Made by a program: the position numbers and the translations under genes. Of a stretch of 64,000 nucleotides of DNA, positions 44,797 through 53,546 are shown in pieces. The stretch lies in contig CP121337.1 of the NCBI GenBank assembly GCA_043554545.1, positions 3,348,001 to 3,412,000 of the forward strand, in the 5' to 3' direction. Below the pieces are notes generated by a model. That model saw only the letters and a list, made by a program, of their open reading frames with translations. It was not told where the DNA came from and made no database searches. Positions within the stretch are counted from its first letter, which is position 1; each line of letters begins with the position of its first letter. The DNA comes from UBA7330 sp043554545. Lineage in GTDB: Bacteria; Bacteroidota; Bacteroidia; Cytophagales; Cyclobacteriaceae.

Positions 44797-44865
44797 AATG
44801 ATTCAGAAGCCAATAAAATGAGAGGCCGACCCTATCGGGAAGACTACCAATTGCCTACGGTATAA
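44797..44865 (+). pseudogene. Remnant 3' end of a second Gfo/Idh/MocA gene
   Basis: This segment would encode NDSEANKMRGRPYREDYQLPTV followed by TAA, matching the last residues of the neighbouring Gfo/Idh protein (NDEEANKMRGRTYREDYQLPTV). Over 66 aligned bases (44604-44669 and 44800-44865) 55 are identical. Six of the eight altered codons are synonymous, so the lost gene was once under selection and diverged as a paralogue. Immediately upstream in frame is a TGA, so nothing more of the gene remains. Confidence 0.8.
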
Positions 44866-44873
44866 AAAGAAGC

Positions 44874-46345
44874 TTATTTGCTTTCCAAAATATTAAATAA
44901 TAAAAATGCCCTGGCCTCCGGGGCATTTTTTTCTTTCCAACCATAGAAAATCAACATCCCTGGAACAATGCTTCCATCTGGGTGGGTAACTGGTTGTATA
45001 TTATTAAACCTCCATCCGGGATAAATCGATTTGTCCGGAGTCAGGTCCTGTAATTTCTCCCATGAATTACCATTATCTAAGGACACCCATTCTTCAATGT
45101 TTCCACCACCATGTTTATCCATAAAACCACCGGTATTTAGATAATTACTTCCATCCTTCTTGAATCTATCCCCTTCACTCCTGCCTTCCACCCATTCCGT
45201 ATCAATGTACTGATCCCCAACTACCAGATATGCATGATAAACACCACTTTCATCTAAATGGATGTGGCAGCTATGCCATTGGTGATTCGAAGAAGTGATG
45301 ATCGATTTTTCCCATTGGTCATTTTTAAAATGAACAAAATAGTAGTTGTGTTGCGTAGTGGTTTCCTCAGAAAGCACATGTAAAAAGGCCGGATTTCCAG
45401 CCTGGTCAATGACAATATCGGGAGGAACACCTGCTCCTCGTCCTTGCGTATCCCAAATCATGCATTTTTCATTTGCCTGATCCAGGTCAATAGGGGTAGC
45501 CATTCTCTCACCTGCAAAATTGGTGACTTCCTCTGTTTGGAGGTCAATTTTAATATAGTACAAATTGTATTTCCATTCATTGCTCACCGCTTTGTCGTAT
45601 CGTGGGTTGTAATACCTCTCCGGGTCACCCTTTTTGTTGTCATCATAGGCCATAAACACCACATGCAGGAACTTACCATCTTTGCTGGGTAACTTGGTCT
45701 GATAAGATGACCACTCTGTTCGCTCTTTGCTATCAAGGTCTGTGACATCATTTTTTGGCGCTTGCCAGGTTTCCCATTGTCAGATGATATTCTGTACGTC
45801 CAGGAGCCTATGTGACCTTTATTTCGATAATAGATCAATTCTTTACCATCCAGGACCCGATAAAATGTTGGGTAGGAAATACTTTTGGCTATTCTTGCAG
45901 CCTCCCTCCAATCCTTCCTATGATCCCCGATGCTTCCCGTCGTTTTTGAGATCAAATGGGTTCCGGGTGTCTTATGACACCCATATAGGAGGTGCAAATA
46001 ATTCTCCTGATCAGCCCAGATCACTGGCGCATCATGATGATCATTGCTAGGCGGTCCGACTGTAACCATGTCAGAAAATTTTTGAGTGGCTACATCAAAG
46101 CTCAATACAATAGGTTTTGTCTTTGATTTTCCAGGGGCTCCAATCTCACCATCCGCATTGATAGCTAAATACACCTTGCCATTTAAAAAAACAGACTGAG
46201 GTCGCTGTCTACGATCATATAGCATCTTTATTTGCCCACCCTCACCGAATGTAAAAAGCTCATAGGTTGTTTTCTCCACTGATTGGGCTTTTACCAAAGG
46301 GATCAGAAGAGCAAGATAAAATGTGGTAAGTAAGTACCTTATCAT
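44874..46345 (-). pseudogene. BNR-repeat propeller protein gene interrupted by a -1 frameshift
   Basis: Two frames on the minus strand (46345 down to 45584, and 45662 down to 44874) together make one 490-residue exported protein of the BNR_4 type: signal peptide at the start, SNDHHDAPVIWADQENYLHLLYGCH, then the Asp-box SSDNGKTW region. The shift lies in a three-base T run at 45770-45772: restoring one T (one A in the coding strand) turns GKPGKRQK into GKTWQAPKND and joins the frames smoothly into KLPSKDGKFLHVVFMAYDD. The family includes ulvan lyases and other polysaccharide-active propellers. It may be a real pseudogene or a homopolymer sequencing error. Sulfatase genes follow upstream on the same strand. 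Confidence 0.82.
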
Positions 46346-46348
46346 GCC

Positions 46349-47746
46349 TTAATTCAGGTTTTGGAGCATATCTATAGCTACCTGATCCTCAGTTTGTTCC
46401 GCATGGGTTTTCAGATAAGCCCGGTGTTGACTCAGTACCTCTTTGTAAATCGGATTTTTCGCCTGGTTCACCATCTCCAAGGGATCAAAGCGCATATCTA
46501 CCAAGGACTCGCGTTCATTGCCTTCACTATACAGGCAATACTTAAAGTTTTCACTGCGGATCATGCGTCCTTTTGGCTGTAAACTGATGCCATCAACAGG
46601 ATCACCCTGGACCATGTGATTTTGGACAACCACAAATTCACGTTCCCAGGATTTAGCTTTTCCTAATGAAGTCTGCATTAAACTCTTCCCTGGCAGACCA
46701 GATGGAACAGGTATCCCGGCAAACTCACAAAGCGTTGGGATAATGTCTGTACCCGTATTCACCAGGAGATCAGAAGTCTTCTGGGGTGTTTTTCCCTGCC
46801 AGGAAATGATAAAAGGCACACGGGTAGACTCATCGTAAAATACTGTTTTTTGATTCCAGTGATGGCTTCCTGCACAATCACCATGATCGCTTAAGAAGAC
46901 CACGATCGTATTTTTTTCCTGACCAGATGCTTTCAAAGCAGCAGTTACCTCCCCTACAAATTCATCTGCCCGTTCAATCAACCGATAATATCCCCACCTC
47001 AGCCTTCGCCAATCCGCATCTGTATAATCCCCAACAGTAAACCGGCGATTCAATTGGTAAGATTTTCTCATGTAAGCCATGATATCCGTTTCATTCTGAG
47101 GAATACCGAAATTGTCTTTTAATGGAGGTAGTTCTTCTAGTGAAGGCATTAAACCCAAAGGTTCTCCAGGTAAGTCCTCTTTTCTTGCCCATTGACAGAT
47201 CTCATGGGGGCTCAGAAAAGAGGCAAAAGCAAAAAACGGCTTTTTGTGTTTTTGTTTGATGAAATCAGTTACCGGGTCAGAGTCTAACCTTCCACTCTTC
47301 TCATCATGAATGCTAAACCCATGGACATCCTCCATTTCTTCATCTATTGCCACATGCCATTTACCAAAATAACCGGTTTCATACCCAGCATCCTTGAAAA
47401 GTTTCCCCAGGAAAACATGCTTTTCCGGGCTAACATTCTGGTTGCCATTCGCCTGTACGCCCGTTTGATGTGGAAAATTTCCGGTCATCATGCTGGTCCG
47501 CATAGGTGTACAGAGTGGATTTGGTGAATAAGCCCTTCTGAACCGCACTCCATTAGCCGCAAGCCTATCCATGTTGGGAGTAGATAAATATTGGTCTCCC
47601 ATCGCACAACTCATGGCATCGGAAAACTGCTGATCGGTCATGATGATCAGGATGTTGGGTTGTTTTGATTGTGAATGTGCACTGTCTATGGTGGCTAAAA
47701 GACAAAAGAAAAAGAGGACTTGCTTAAATAAAGGAGATTTTTTCAT
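46349..47746 (-). CDS. Sulfatase, S1 (formylglycine) family
   Basis: 465-residue exported arylsulfatase-type enzyme with a signal peptide (LFKQVLFFFCLLATIDSAHS). The metal/active site residues are in ILIIMTDQQFSDAMS (Asp) and NPLCTPMRTSMMTG, with Cys79 as the formylglycine position in the C-x-P-x-R motif. YFGKWHVAID and LSDHGDCAGSHHW supply further ligands. It desulfates a sulfated sugar or ester in the periplasm. Formylglycine-generating enzyme is not in the window. It precedes the BNR propeller gene by 3 bp, with another sulfatase upstream, so the group looks like a sulfated-polysaccharide unit. Confidence 0.93.
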   Translation of the reverse strand: MKKSPLFKQVLFFFCLLATIDSAHSQSKQPNILIIMTDQQFSDAMSCAMGDQYLSTPNMDRLAANGVRFRRAYSPNPLCTPMRTSMMTGNFPHQTGVQANGNQNVSPEKHVFLGKLFKDAGYETGYFGKWHVAIDEEMEDVHGFSIHDEKSGRLDSDPVTDFIKQKHKKPFFAFASFLSPHEICQWARKEDLPGEPLGLMPSLEELPPLKDNFGIPQNETDIMAYMRKSYQLNRRFTVGDYTDADWRRLRWGYYRLIERADEFVGEVTAALKASGQEKNTIVVFLSDHGDCAGSHHWNQKTVFYDESTRVPFIISWQGKTPQKTSDLLVNTGTDIIPTLCEFAGIPVPSGLPGKSLMQTSLGKAKSWEREFVVVQNHMVQGDPVDGISLQPKGRMIRSENFKYCLYSEGNERESLVDMRFDPLEMVNQAKNPIYKEVLSQHRAYLKTHAEQTEDQVAIDMLQNLN

Positions 47747-47881
47747 TTCAATATCGTTTACGGCTGTTGACTAGTGGATGTATCGGAAATAAATGTCCTG
47801 GCCAAATGTAATTCAGGATCTTCCAATCCATGAAAAATATGTGAGTTTACTATAAAGTTGCCATTATGGCTCATTGTACAT

Positions 47882-49369
47882 CTATTTAATTCTTGCAGCA
47901 ATTGCTTTCCATCCCTTACCCCTATCCAACAGTTTACTCAGCTTTTGCATTAATTTCTCATTCTCGGTATTTGCAATGCTTTTGTTCTCATCCGGATCAG
48001 TCTGATGATCAAACAGATCGCGAGCAAGTAGTTCACCGGTACTTACTCTGACCCACTCTGTGTATCGGTAACGATCTGTTTGCACGGTGTAACCCATCAC
48101 CACTTTTTCTGGATTTCCTCTGTTGCTTTCGGGCCAATAACTGAGCGCACCTTCTTTCCACTTTTTATTTGGATTTTCAACCAATGGGACAAAACTCGTT
48201 CCCTGTAAATGGTCAGGCAATTCCAATCCCGCCATTTCACATAAGGAGGGGTAAATATCCACAAATTCTACCAGGGCATCTGTTTTTGCCGCTGTATGAC
48301 CGGGGGCTTTTATAATCAGTGGTACATGATTGTCCACATGAAATTGTGTGTGTTTACACCACATGCCATGTTCTCCCAGTTTCCAGCCGTGATCACCCCA
48401 GAGAATGACAATGGTATTTTCATCCAGTCCGCTGGACTTCAATTCATTGAGCAGGCGGCCAATTTGGGCATCAATGTATGAAACGCTGGCATAATAACCA
48501 TGTTTTAAGGTTCTATTTAGTGTATCGCTGAAAGCTGAATCTCCTTTTGGGATTCCGTAATAATTTCTCAATTCACCAAAATTGTAATCAAAATACTGGC
48601 TCACATTTTCGGGATGATAAGGATTCTCTGCAGGTGCTATTTTATCTGCCTCGTACATATCCCAGTATTTTTTGGGGGCATTAAAAGGCAAATGCGGTTT
48701 TTTATATCCGACTGCCATAAAAAATGGCTTATCGGAGGTTTTAAGACTGGTAAGTTTTTCAATGGCCATATCTGTCATTTTACCATCGTGATAGGCATTA
48801 TCAGGCACGTCAGGCCATTCGAAAGCGGGTCCGCGTCCACCTCCTGCCTGATTCCTATTTTCCCGATACCAGGCATCGTATTCTTCCACCATTTTAATTG
48901 CTTCATCTGAAAGATAACCTCTGCCTACCTGTTCTGTTTCGACCCGCTGGTAAGCATCTCCAAGCTGTACTTCATAATCTACCCCATGGTGATAAATTTT
49001 TCCTGCTGCCCATATTTCGTAACCGTTATTTTCGAAATGCTGGTCGAGTGTTAGAATGCCCGGTGCATCCGCTTCCAGTGATTCACAATTATAAATATTC
49101 AACGTGTCCGGCCTCAATCCCGACATCAAACTTGCCCTGGAAGCCATGCAAATGGGTTGTTGACAATACGAACGATTAAAGATCAATCCCTCTGATCCAA
49201 GTTGATCAATATTCGGACTCTTTATTTGTGTATTTCCATAACTCCCCAACTCAGTGCGTAAGTCGTCGACTGCAATAAAAAGTATGTTTGGCCTTTTTGC
49301 TTCCGGCTGGCAAGAGGCGAAAATTACGGCAATCAACAATACAATAAAATATACATTAGGTTTCATCAT
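47882..49369 (-). CDS. Sulfatase, iduronate-2-sulfatase-like (S1 family)
   Basis: 495 residues with a lipoprotein-like signal (VYFIVLLIAVIFASC). NILFIAVDDLRTELG gives the metal Asp residues and CQQPICMASRASLMSG the C-x-A-S-R motif with Cys74 as formylglycine. The segments LRPDTLNIYN, GKIYHHG, VGYKKPHLPFNAPKKYWDMY and WGDHGWKLGEHGMW match iduronate-2-sulfatase-type proteins of marine bacteria that act on sulfated uronates. Two in-frame start codons (49369, 49366) are equivalent. 135 bp separate it from the other sulfatase, so it may have its own promoter. Confidence 0.93.
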   Translation of the reverse strand: MMKPNVYFIVLLIAVIFASCQPEAKRPNILFIAVDDLRTELGSYGNTQIKSPNIDQLGSEGLIFNRSYCQQPICMASRASLMSGLRPDTLNIYNCESLEADAPGILTLDQHFENNGYEIWAAGKIYHHGVDYEVQLGDAYQRVETEQVGRGYLSDEAIKMVEEYDAWYRENRNQAGGGRGPAFEWPDVPDNAYHDGKMTDMAIEKLTSLKTSDKPFFMAVGYKKPHLPFNAPKKYWDMYEADKIAPAENPYHPENVSQYFDYNFGELRNYYGIPKGDSAFSDTLNRTLKHGYYASVSYIDAQIGRLLNELKSSGLDENTIVILWGDHGWKLGEHGMWCKHTQFHVDNHVPLIIKAPGHTAAKTDALVEFVDIYPSLCEMAGLELPDHLQGTSFVPLVENPNKKWKEGALSYWPESNRGNPEKVVMGYTVQTDRYRYTEWVRVSTGELLARDLFDHQTDPDENKSIANTENEKLMQKLSKLLDRGKGWKAIAARIK

Positions 49370-49478
49370 TACAGCTTATATTCTTTGGTCTCAATTATTA
49401 CAAATTGTCCTGTTTTATCCCAAACTTTTTTGACTGCCATTTATGTCAGTCACCTATGGCCCTAATGCTATCTGATAA

Positions 49479-50459
49479 TCATTCAATAAGCTTTGCCTTT
49501 TCTAAGAACGCTGCATCAGGGTTAAAATCAATTTTTTCTGCCAGCCTGCTATTCAGCCATACTACCGACTCATGGTTTCGTGTAACTGGGAAATCTTCAA
49601 TTGATGCTCCAGCAAAAATCTTTTTAGCTGTTGCGGCAGCCCATTCACCATGCTCCTTGGCAACTTTAGTGTATCCCAACACTGCGTAGGGCATCATGAA
49701 GTCTTCACAGGTAATAATCGGTATCTCAACATGTTGATTAATAAATGTGACTGCCTCTTCGTGGTCCCAGTCCTTCACCGCGGCGTGAGTGGGGATGTAT
49801 ATTAAATCAAAGGCTTTATTAGCCTCTAAAAAATCGGATTTCCATTGCTCAAAATCATCGACCAGCTCATAAGTAGAAACAAATCCAACCCGTTGAAAGA
49901 GGGTGTCGAGAATCTGCTCTTCCTTTCTGGAAGTGGTTGTGTTTTCCGATAACACAAGCACCTTCTCCATCGCCGGGTAATAAGTCTTTATTGTTTGTAA
50001 AGCCTCGGTAACCGGGAGTATTTCGAGTATGCCAGTCACCTTTTCCTTTGGCAGATTATACTCATTATCCGTCCAGTTTACACCGCAGAATAACACTGGC
50101 ATATCTAATGATTCAATATTTGGCTCAACAATATACTTGACAGCATTATCGTCTGAAACTACCAGGATCTCAGGATCCACTCTTTGGATTGAATCAAGCA
50201 ATTGCTTAGCCATTTCATTGATATAGTCTTCAGATGGGTTTCGTTTGGTATCCATATACCATGCATAGATATCAAAAGCATCTTTTGACATGTTATCCAT
50301 AAATCCCTGCATGATCTCATCACTTGAGGGATGACCTTGATGGTAAGAATTAATGTATACGATCTTTTTCTTCTCTTTCTTACTTAGCGTACAAGAAAGA
50401 GTTATCGAACAAGATAAGGTGAGCCAACAAATGAATCTGAAGCTTGTCAAAATGTTCAT
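49479..50459 (-). CDS. Orphan ABC-type substrate-binding protein (ABC_sub_bind)
   Basis: 326 residues from the ATG at 50459; an in-frame ATG at 50492 would add 11 residues. The N-terminus has a signal peptide with SITLSC as a possible lipobox. The body has two Rossmann-like lobes with VYINSYHQGHPSSDE, ILVVSDDNAVKYI, VLFCGVNWTD, VLVLSENTT and PIITCEDFMMPYAVLGY, the pattern of the ABC_sub_bind family (tryptophan/purine-type binding proteins). No permease or ATPase gene adjoins it, so it may act in sensing or with a distant transporter. Ligand unknown. Confidence 0.8.
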   Translation of the reverse strand: MNILTSFRFICWLTLSCSITLSCTLSKKEKKKIVYINSYHQGHPSSDEIMQGFMDNMSKDAFDIYAWYMDTKRNPSEDYINEMAKQLLDSIQRVDPEILVVSDDNAVKYIVEPNIESLDMPVLFCGVNWTDNEYNLPKEKVTGILEILPVTEALQTIKTYYPAMEKVLVLSENTTTSRKEEQILDTLFQRVGFVSTYELVDDFEQWKSDFLEANKAFDLIYIPTHAAVKDWDHEEAVTFINQHVEIPIITCEDFMMPYAVLGYTKVAKEHGEWAAATAKKIFAGASIEDFPVTRNHESVVWLNSRLAEKIDFNPDAAFLEKAKLIE

Positions 50460-50506
50460 AAGGATTCTTAATATATCGATAACTGGATACAATTCATGAT
50501 ATTAAA

Positions 50507-50541
50507 TAAAAAAACCCTGACAACCAAAAGGTTATCAGGGT
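50507..50541 (-). terminator. Rho-independent terminator of tRNA-Leu(CAA)
   Basis: On the minus strand ACCCTGATAACC-TTTT-GGTTGTCAGGGT pairs over 12 positions (one G-U) and runs into seven T (50508-50514). It starts six bases after the tRNA 3' end. Confidence 0.92.
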
Positions 50542-50546
50542 CTAAG

Positions 50547-50630
50547 TACCCAGGGCCGGAATCGAACCGGCACGATATTGCTACCATTGGTGTTTGAGAC
50601 CAACGCGTCTACCAGTTCCGCCACCTGGGC
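50547..50630 (-). tRNA. tRNA-Leu (anticodon CAA)
   Basis: 84-nt class II tRNA. Acceptor arms GCCCAGG and CCTGGGT pair with one G-U; discriminator A73; no encoded CCA. The anticodon stem TTGGT/ACCAA encloses CTCAAAC, giving CAA for UUG codons. A long variable arm (AATGGTAGCAATATCGTG region) and T-loop GGTTCGATTCC confirm leucine class. Confidence 0.96.
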
Positions 50631-50680
50631 ATAATCAATAAGGTAGATTTCTTATCCTCTACTAGTTTAGTAAAGGAGGG

Positions 50681-50711
50681 CAAATGTAATTGATGAAATG
50701 AATTAAAACAA
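50681..50711 (-). promoter_or_regulatory. Promoter for tRNA-Leu(CAA)
   Basis: On the minus strand TTG (50709-50711), 20 nt, then TACATTTG (50681-50688) followed by C. This is a full match to TAnnTTTG with a -33 TTG. The leader to the tRNA 5' end is about 45 nt. Confidence 0.75.
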
Positions 50712-50747
50712 TAAAGCACTTCGGATGTGATTGTAATTACCTGATAT

Positions 50748-50780
50748 AAAAAAAGGTGGGTTATATAACCCACCTTTTTT
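50748..50780. terminator. Perfect bidirectional terminator
   Basis: GGTGGGTTATATAACCCACC (50755-50774) is a perfect palindrome flanked by seven A on the left and six T on the right, so it works in both directions. It serves the leftward exported-protein gene that ends at 50805 and insulates it from tRNA-Leu(CAA). Confidence 0.9.
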
Positions 50781-50804
50781 AACTACTTAATACAATAATG
50801 ATTC

Positions 50805-51389
50805 TTAAAGATCAAAGATTTGTTTTTTGATCAAGGTGTTTTCTGTGTAGATCAAAAAAGAAACGCTTGTCCCAGCAACCTTTTCAAGATTATAAGTCTT
50901 TTTAAGTTGTTTCATACCCTTTATAGCGTCAGTATACAATAAATCATTGTATTGATCATAAATGTATACATTCAGATCTTTGCCTTCAGGGTGACTCCCA
51001 ACAAAAGAAACATTGCTTCCAGAACTTTCTAGTTGCAGCTCCATTTTACTTAAGCCGCCAAGATCAATACTTTCTTCATGTACGTAATCCGAAGATTTTA
51101 CAATGATCTCGTATTCACCTAATGACAGGAAGCTCAGGTTATATCTTTTAATAAAACCAGTCGTTTCTGAAACTTTTTCTCTGTAAACAACCTTTTTACT
51201 ATCATCATATATTTCAACTGTTACATCCTGCTCAAATGGTGTATTATAAACTACTTTATACATTTTATCCTTTTGTTCCGCAACTACTTTACAATAAGTA
51301 GTACTTTCCGCTGGATCTGTTTTTGCAAAAATTGTAGAAGCACTAAAAACTATTAGTAGTACTGCTATTAATTTGAAGTAAACTTTCAT
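50805..51389 (-). CDS. Exported protein with two Ig/secretion-tail-like beta units
   Basis: 194 residues from the ATG at 51389, where the signal peptide KVYFKLIAVLLIVFSASTIFA begins; a longer form starting at 51458 would add 23 residues. Two halves each look like a beta-sandwich unit ending in strands typical of T9SS sorting-domain-like folds: VVYNTPFEQDVTVEIYD...YNLSFLSLGEYEIIVKS and FVGSHPEGKDLNVYIYDQYNDLLY...YNLEKVAGTSVSFLIYTE. The sequence fits small Bacteroidota surface or periplasmic proteins of unknown role. No catalytic residues seen. Confidence 0.75.
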   Translation of the reverse strand: MKVYFKLIAVLLIVFSASTIFAKTDPAESTTYCKVVAEQKDKMYKVVYNTPFEQDVTVEIYDDSKKVVYREKVSETTGFIKRYNLSFLSLGEYEIIVKSSDYVHEESIDLGGLSKMELQLESSGSNVSFVGSHPEGKDLNVYIYDQYNDLLYTDAIKGMKQLKKTYNLEKVAGTSVSFLIYTENTLIKKQIFDL

Positions 51390-51696
51390 TTTGTCCTTTT
51401 TTTTGTTTTTGATTACTAATTTGATAGCAAAACAAGCAAATAAATGATTTTGTTTCAAGTATTTATCTATTTATTTATTATATTTTTATGTATAACATAA
51501 AATAAATGAATTATTCATAATTTGAATCAAGCAAAATTTATTTATGTCAAAAAAAGAAGGGAATTATGTTGTTTTTTGAAGTATTTACATTCACTATATA
51601 AATATTTCAATAATTTCCGAATGGTAATATTAATATTTGTTGTATCTGATTTACTGGTGGAATTTATTTGGCAAAATGAATGAATAAGAGAAAAAC
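51390..51696. other. AT-rich intergenic region
   Basis: 307 bp with very high A+T and no supported gene. It holds the promoter of the gene ending at 50805 (near-consensus boxes only) and the 3' side of the 51697-52713 gene, for which no hairpin terminator is visible. Confidence 0.6.
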
Positions 51697-52713
51697 TTAC
51701 TTTACGGGATAAAAAACCTGCACTTCCCAATGTGCTGAATCTGATTGTAATAGGATGTTTTCTTCATACTCCTCCCAAATATTTCCTGTTCTCTCATAGC
51801 CGTAGTAGTAAATATATGACTCAATGTCTCTAAAGACGTCCATCACGTATTCATAGTCACCCGAATAACTTCCACTTACTGCTCTTCCATTGTATGATTC
51901 ACTCATTTTGATTAATTCATGATCAATATAAATATCAGTCGTTATCGGAACACCATTAATAAATTCTAACTCCTTATCAGAAAAAGCAGTATACATAGTA
52001 AAAGGAGGGCCTGTGACTTGTATGTTGTATTTATCTATATGATTATAAAGCAAATCAAAATTATCTTTCATCCTATCTGAAAGTAATTTTCTATCATTAA
52101 TGGAAAAATCACTAATTCCCAGGTAAGGCTTTGAGTTCACTTGCACAATGCATATTTGATAAATTGATTCTGGGGCAGTTTCTGATCTCTCCTTTAGTAA
52201 ACTTAATCCCTGCTCATATACATCACCCAGAAATCCGTCAATACCAAGCATAAAAACTTTATTAAATCCACGGATTTCTTTCTCTTCAAAAGCCCATGTC
52301 ACCCATGCGCCACTATCTGTCCGGTTAATCAACCACTTAGATTGTGGGTTAGATTCATAACCTTCAAATCCCATTTTACTAATTACGTATTGATTTTCTA
52401 ACACGTCAACGATTTCAATGCTTCCACTTTGAAAGTCTTCACTACCACCTTCCCAACTTATACCCGCTCCTATTCCTGATTCAGGTCCAAAAACAACATA
52501 TTTAGCATCTGGGTTATTAACTGCCCAAGGCGATATTTTAGTGAAATTACGAAAAGATATTAGCTCTCTATAGACGATTTCAGGCGAAGCATTGACATGT
52601 ATGCTACGTTCCATGTAAGCAGATGAGGGTAATACAATAATTATAGTGATTGCGACAGCGACGAAAACCAAAATAATGACCCCAGCTATTTTTAAGAATC
52701 GACGTGTGATCAT
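51697..52713 (-). CDS. SRPBCC domain protein with GyrI-like effector domain, membrane-anchored
   Basis: 338 residues. An N-terminal TM helix (about 9-30, KIAGVIILVFVAVAITIIIVLP) is followed by an SRPBCC/polyketide-cyclase-like domain (about 33-180; RSIHVNASPEIVYRELISFRN and SKWLINR). The second half (about 185-338) resembles the GyrI/effector-binding fold in layout: QICIVQVNSKPYLG start, GPPFTMYT, and SYSGDYEYVMDVFRDIESYI. Such domain pairs are thought to bind hydrophobic small molecules. The ligand is unknown. Confidence 0.8.
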   Translation of the reverse strand: MITRRFLKIAGVIILVFVAVAITIIIVLPSSAYMERSIHVNASPEIVYRELISFRNFTKISPWAVNNPDAKYVVFGPESGIGAGISWEGGSEDFQSGSIEIVDVLENQYVISKMGFEGYESNPQSKWLINRTDSGAWVTWAFEEKEIRGFNKVFMLGIDGFLGDVYEQGLSLLKERSETAPESIYQICIVQVNSKPYLGISDFSINDRKLLSDRMKDNFDLLYNHIDKYNIQVTGPPFTMYTAFSDKELEFINGVPITTDIYIDHELIKMSESYNGRAVSGSYSGDYEYVMDVFRDIESYIYYYGYERTGNIWEEYEENILLQSDSAHWEVQVFYPVK

Positions 52714-52888
52714 CAGCTTTTAGATTGTATTTACCAAGATAACTAAAAAAGAAGGTCATACCCAAGTTGGTGTTCTAAGTTTGGTAATTCAATTCAATCA
52801 ACCGAAATTTTGCGATTTTTATCGATTTATGCGCATCAGATATTAATAAAATCTTATATTTCAGGATAATTTCAATCTAATCTTAAAA

Positions 52889-53473
52889 ATGGCAGAAGAA
52901 CAATCAGGTTTAAAGAAGATGGAAAACCTCTTTGAAGGTTTTATGTTTTGGAGTAGGTGGGTACAGGCGCCACTATATATTGGACTAATACTTGCCGCTT
53001 TTCTTTACTTGTACAAGTTTTTTCAGGAACTCTTACATACTGCACAACACGTGGCAGAGCTAAAAGAAACTGAAATGATGTTGAGGGTGCTTAGTCTGGT
53101 AGATATTTCGATGGTTATGAATCTCGTAGTAATGGTAACCATTGGTGGCTATTCGATTTTCACCAGTCGTATCGATGTAGACATGCATGATGACAAGCCT
53201 CTTTGGCTGGAAGATCTCGATGCAGGACAGTTAAAAATCAAATTGGCTACTTCATTGGCCTCAATCTCGGGAGTTCAGTTATTGAAGACATTTGTTGATT
53301 TTAGAGAGGCTAGTGAAAGATCAGGTGGTGAAGAAGCAATCATAATTGAGATTGTGATTCACATGGTTTTCATATTTTCTGCCTTGTTACTATCACAAAC
53401 TGAAAAGATCACTCATAGCTATCATCACAAGCCGCATACATTGCCAGCTAGTGACGATCATGAAGAACATTGA
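52889..53473 (+). CDS. YqhA/UPF0114 family membrane protein
   Basis: 194-residue inner-membrane protein with four predicted TM helices. FMFWSRWVQAPLYIGLILA, LSLVDISMVMNLVVMVTIGGYSIFTS, LEDLDAGQLKIKLATSLASISGVQLLKTFVD and VIHMVFIFSALLLS line up with E. coli YqhA (164 residues), with an added acidic/His tail (HHKPHTLPASDDHEEH). Family function is unclear. Terminator 30 bp after the stop. Confidence 0.88.
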   Translation: MAEEQSGLKKMENLFEGFMFWSRWVQAPLYIGLILAAFLYLYKFFQELLHTAQHVAELKETEMMLRVLSLVDISMVMNLVVMVTIGGYSIFTSRIDVDMHDDKPLWLEDLDAGQLKIKLATSLASISGVQLLKTFVDFREASERSGGEEAIIIEIVIHMVFIFSALLLSQTEKITHSYHHKPHTLPASDDHEEH

Positions 53474-53493
53474 TCTATTTATTAAAAACAGAA

Positions 53494-53530
53494 CAAAAAA
53501 AAAGAGCAGATGATCATCTGCTCTTTTTTT
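53494..53530. terminator. Bidirectional terminator between yqhA-like and M42 peptidase genes
   Basis: AGAGCAGATGATCATCTGCTCT (53503-53524) is a perfect palindrome between an A run and a T run, giving a strong terminator for both convergent genes. Confidence 0.93.
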
Positions 53531-53546
53531 TATTGCTCTTCTAGGA

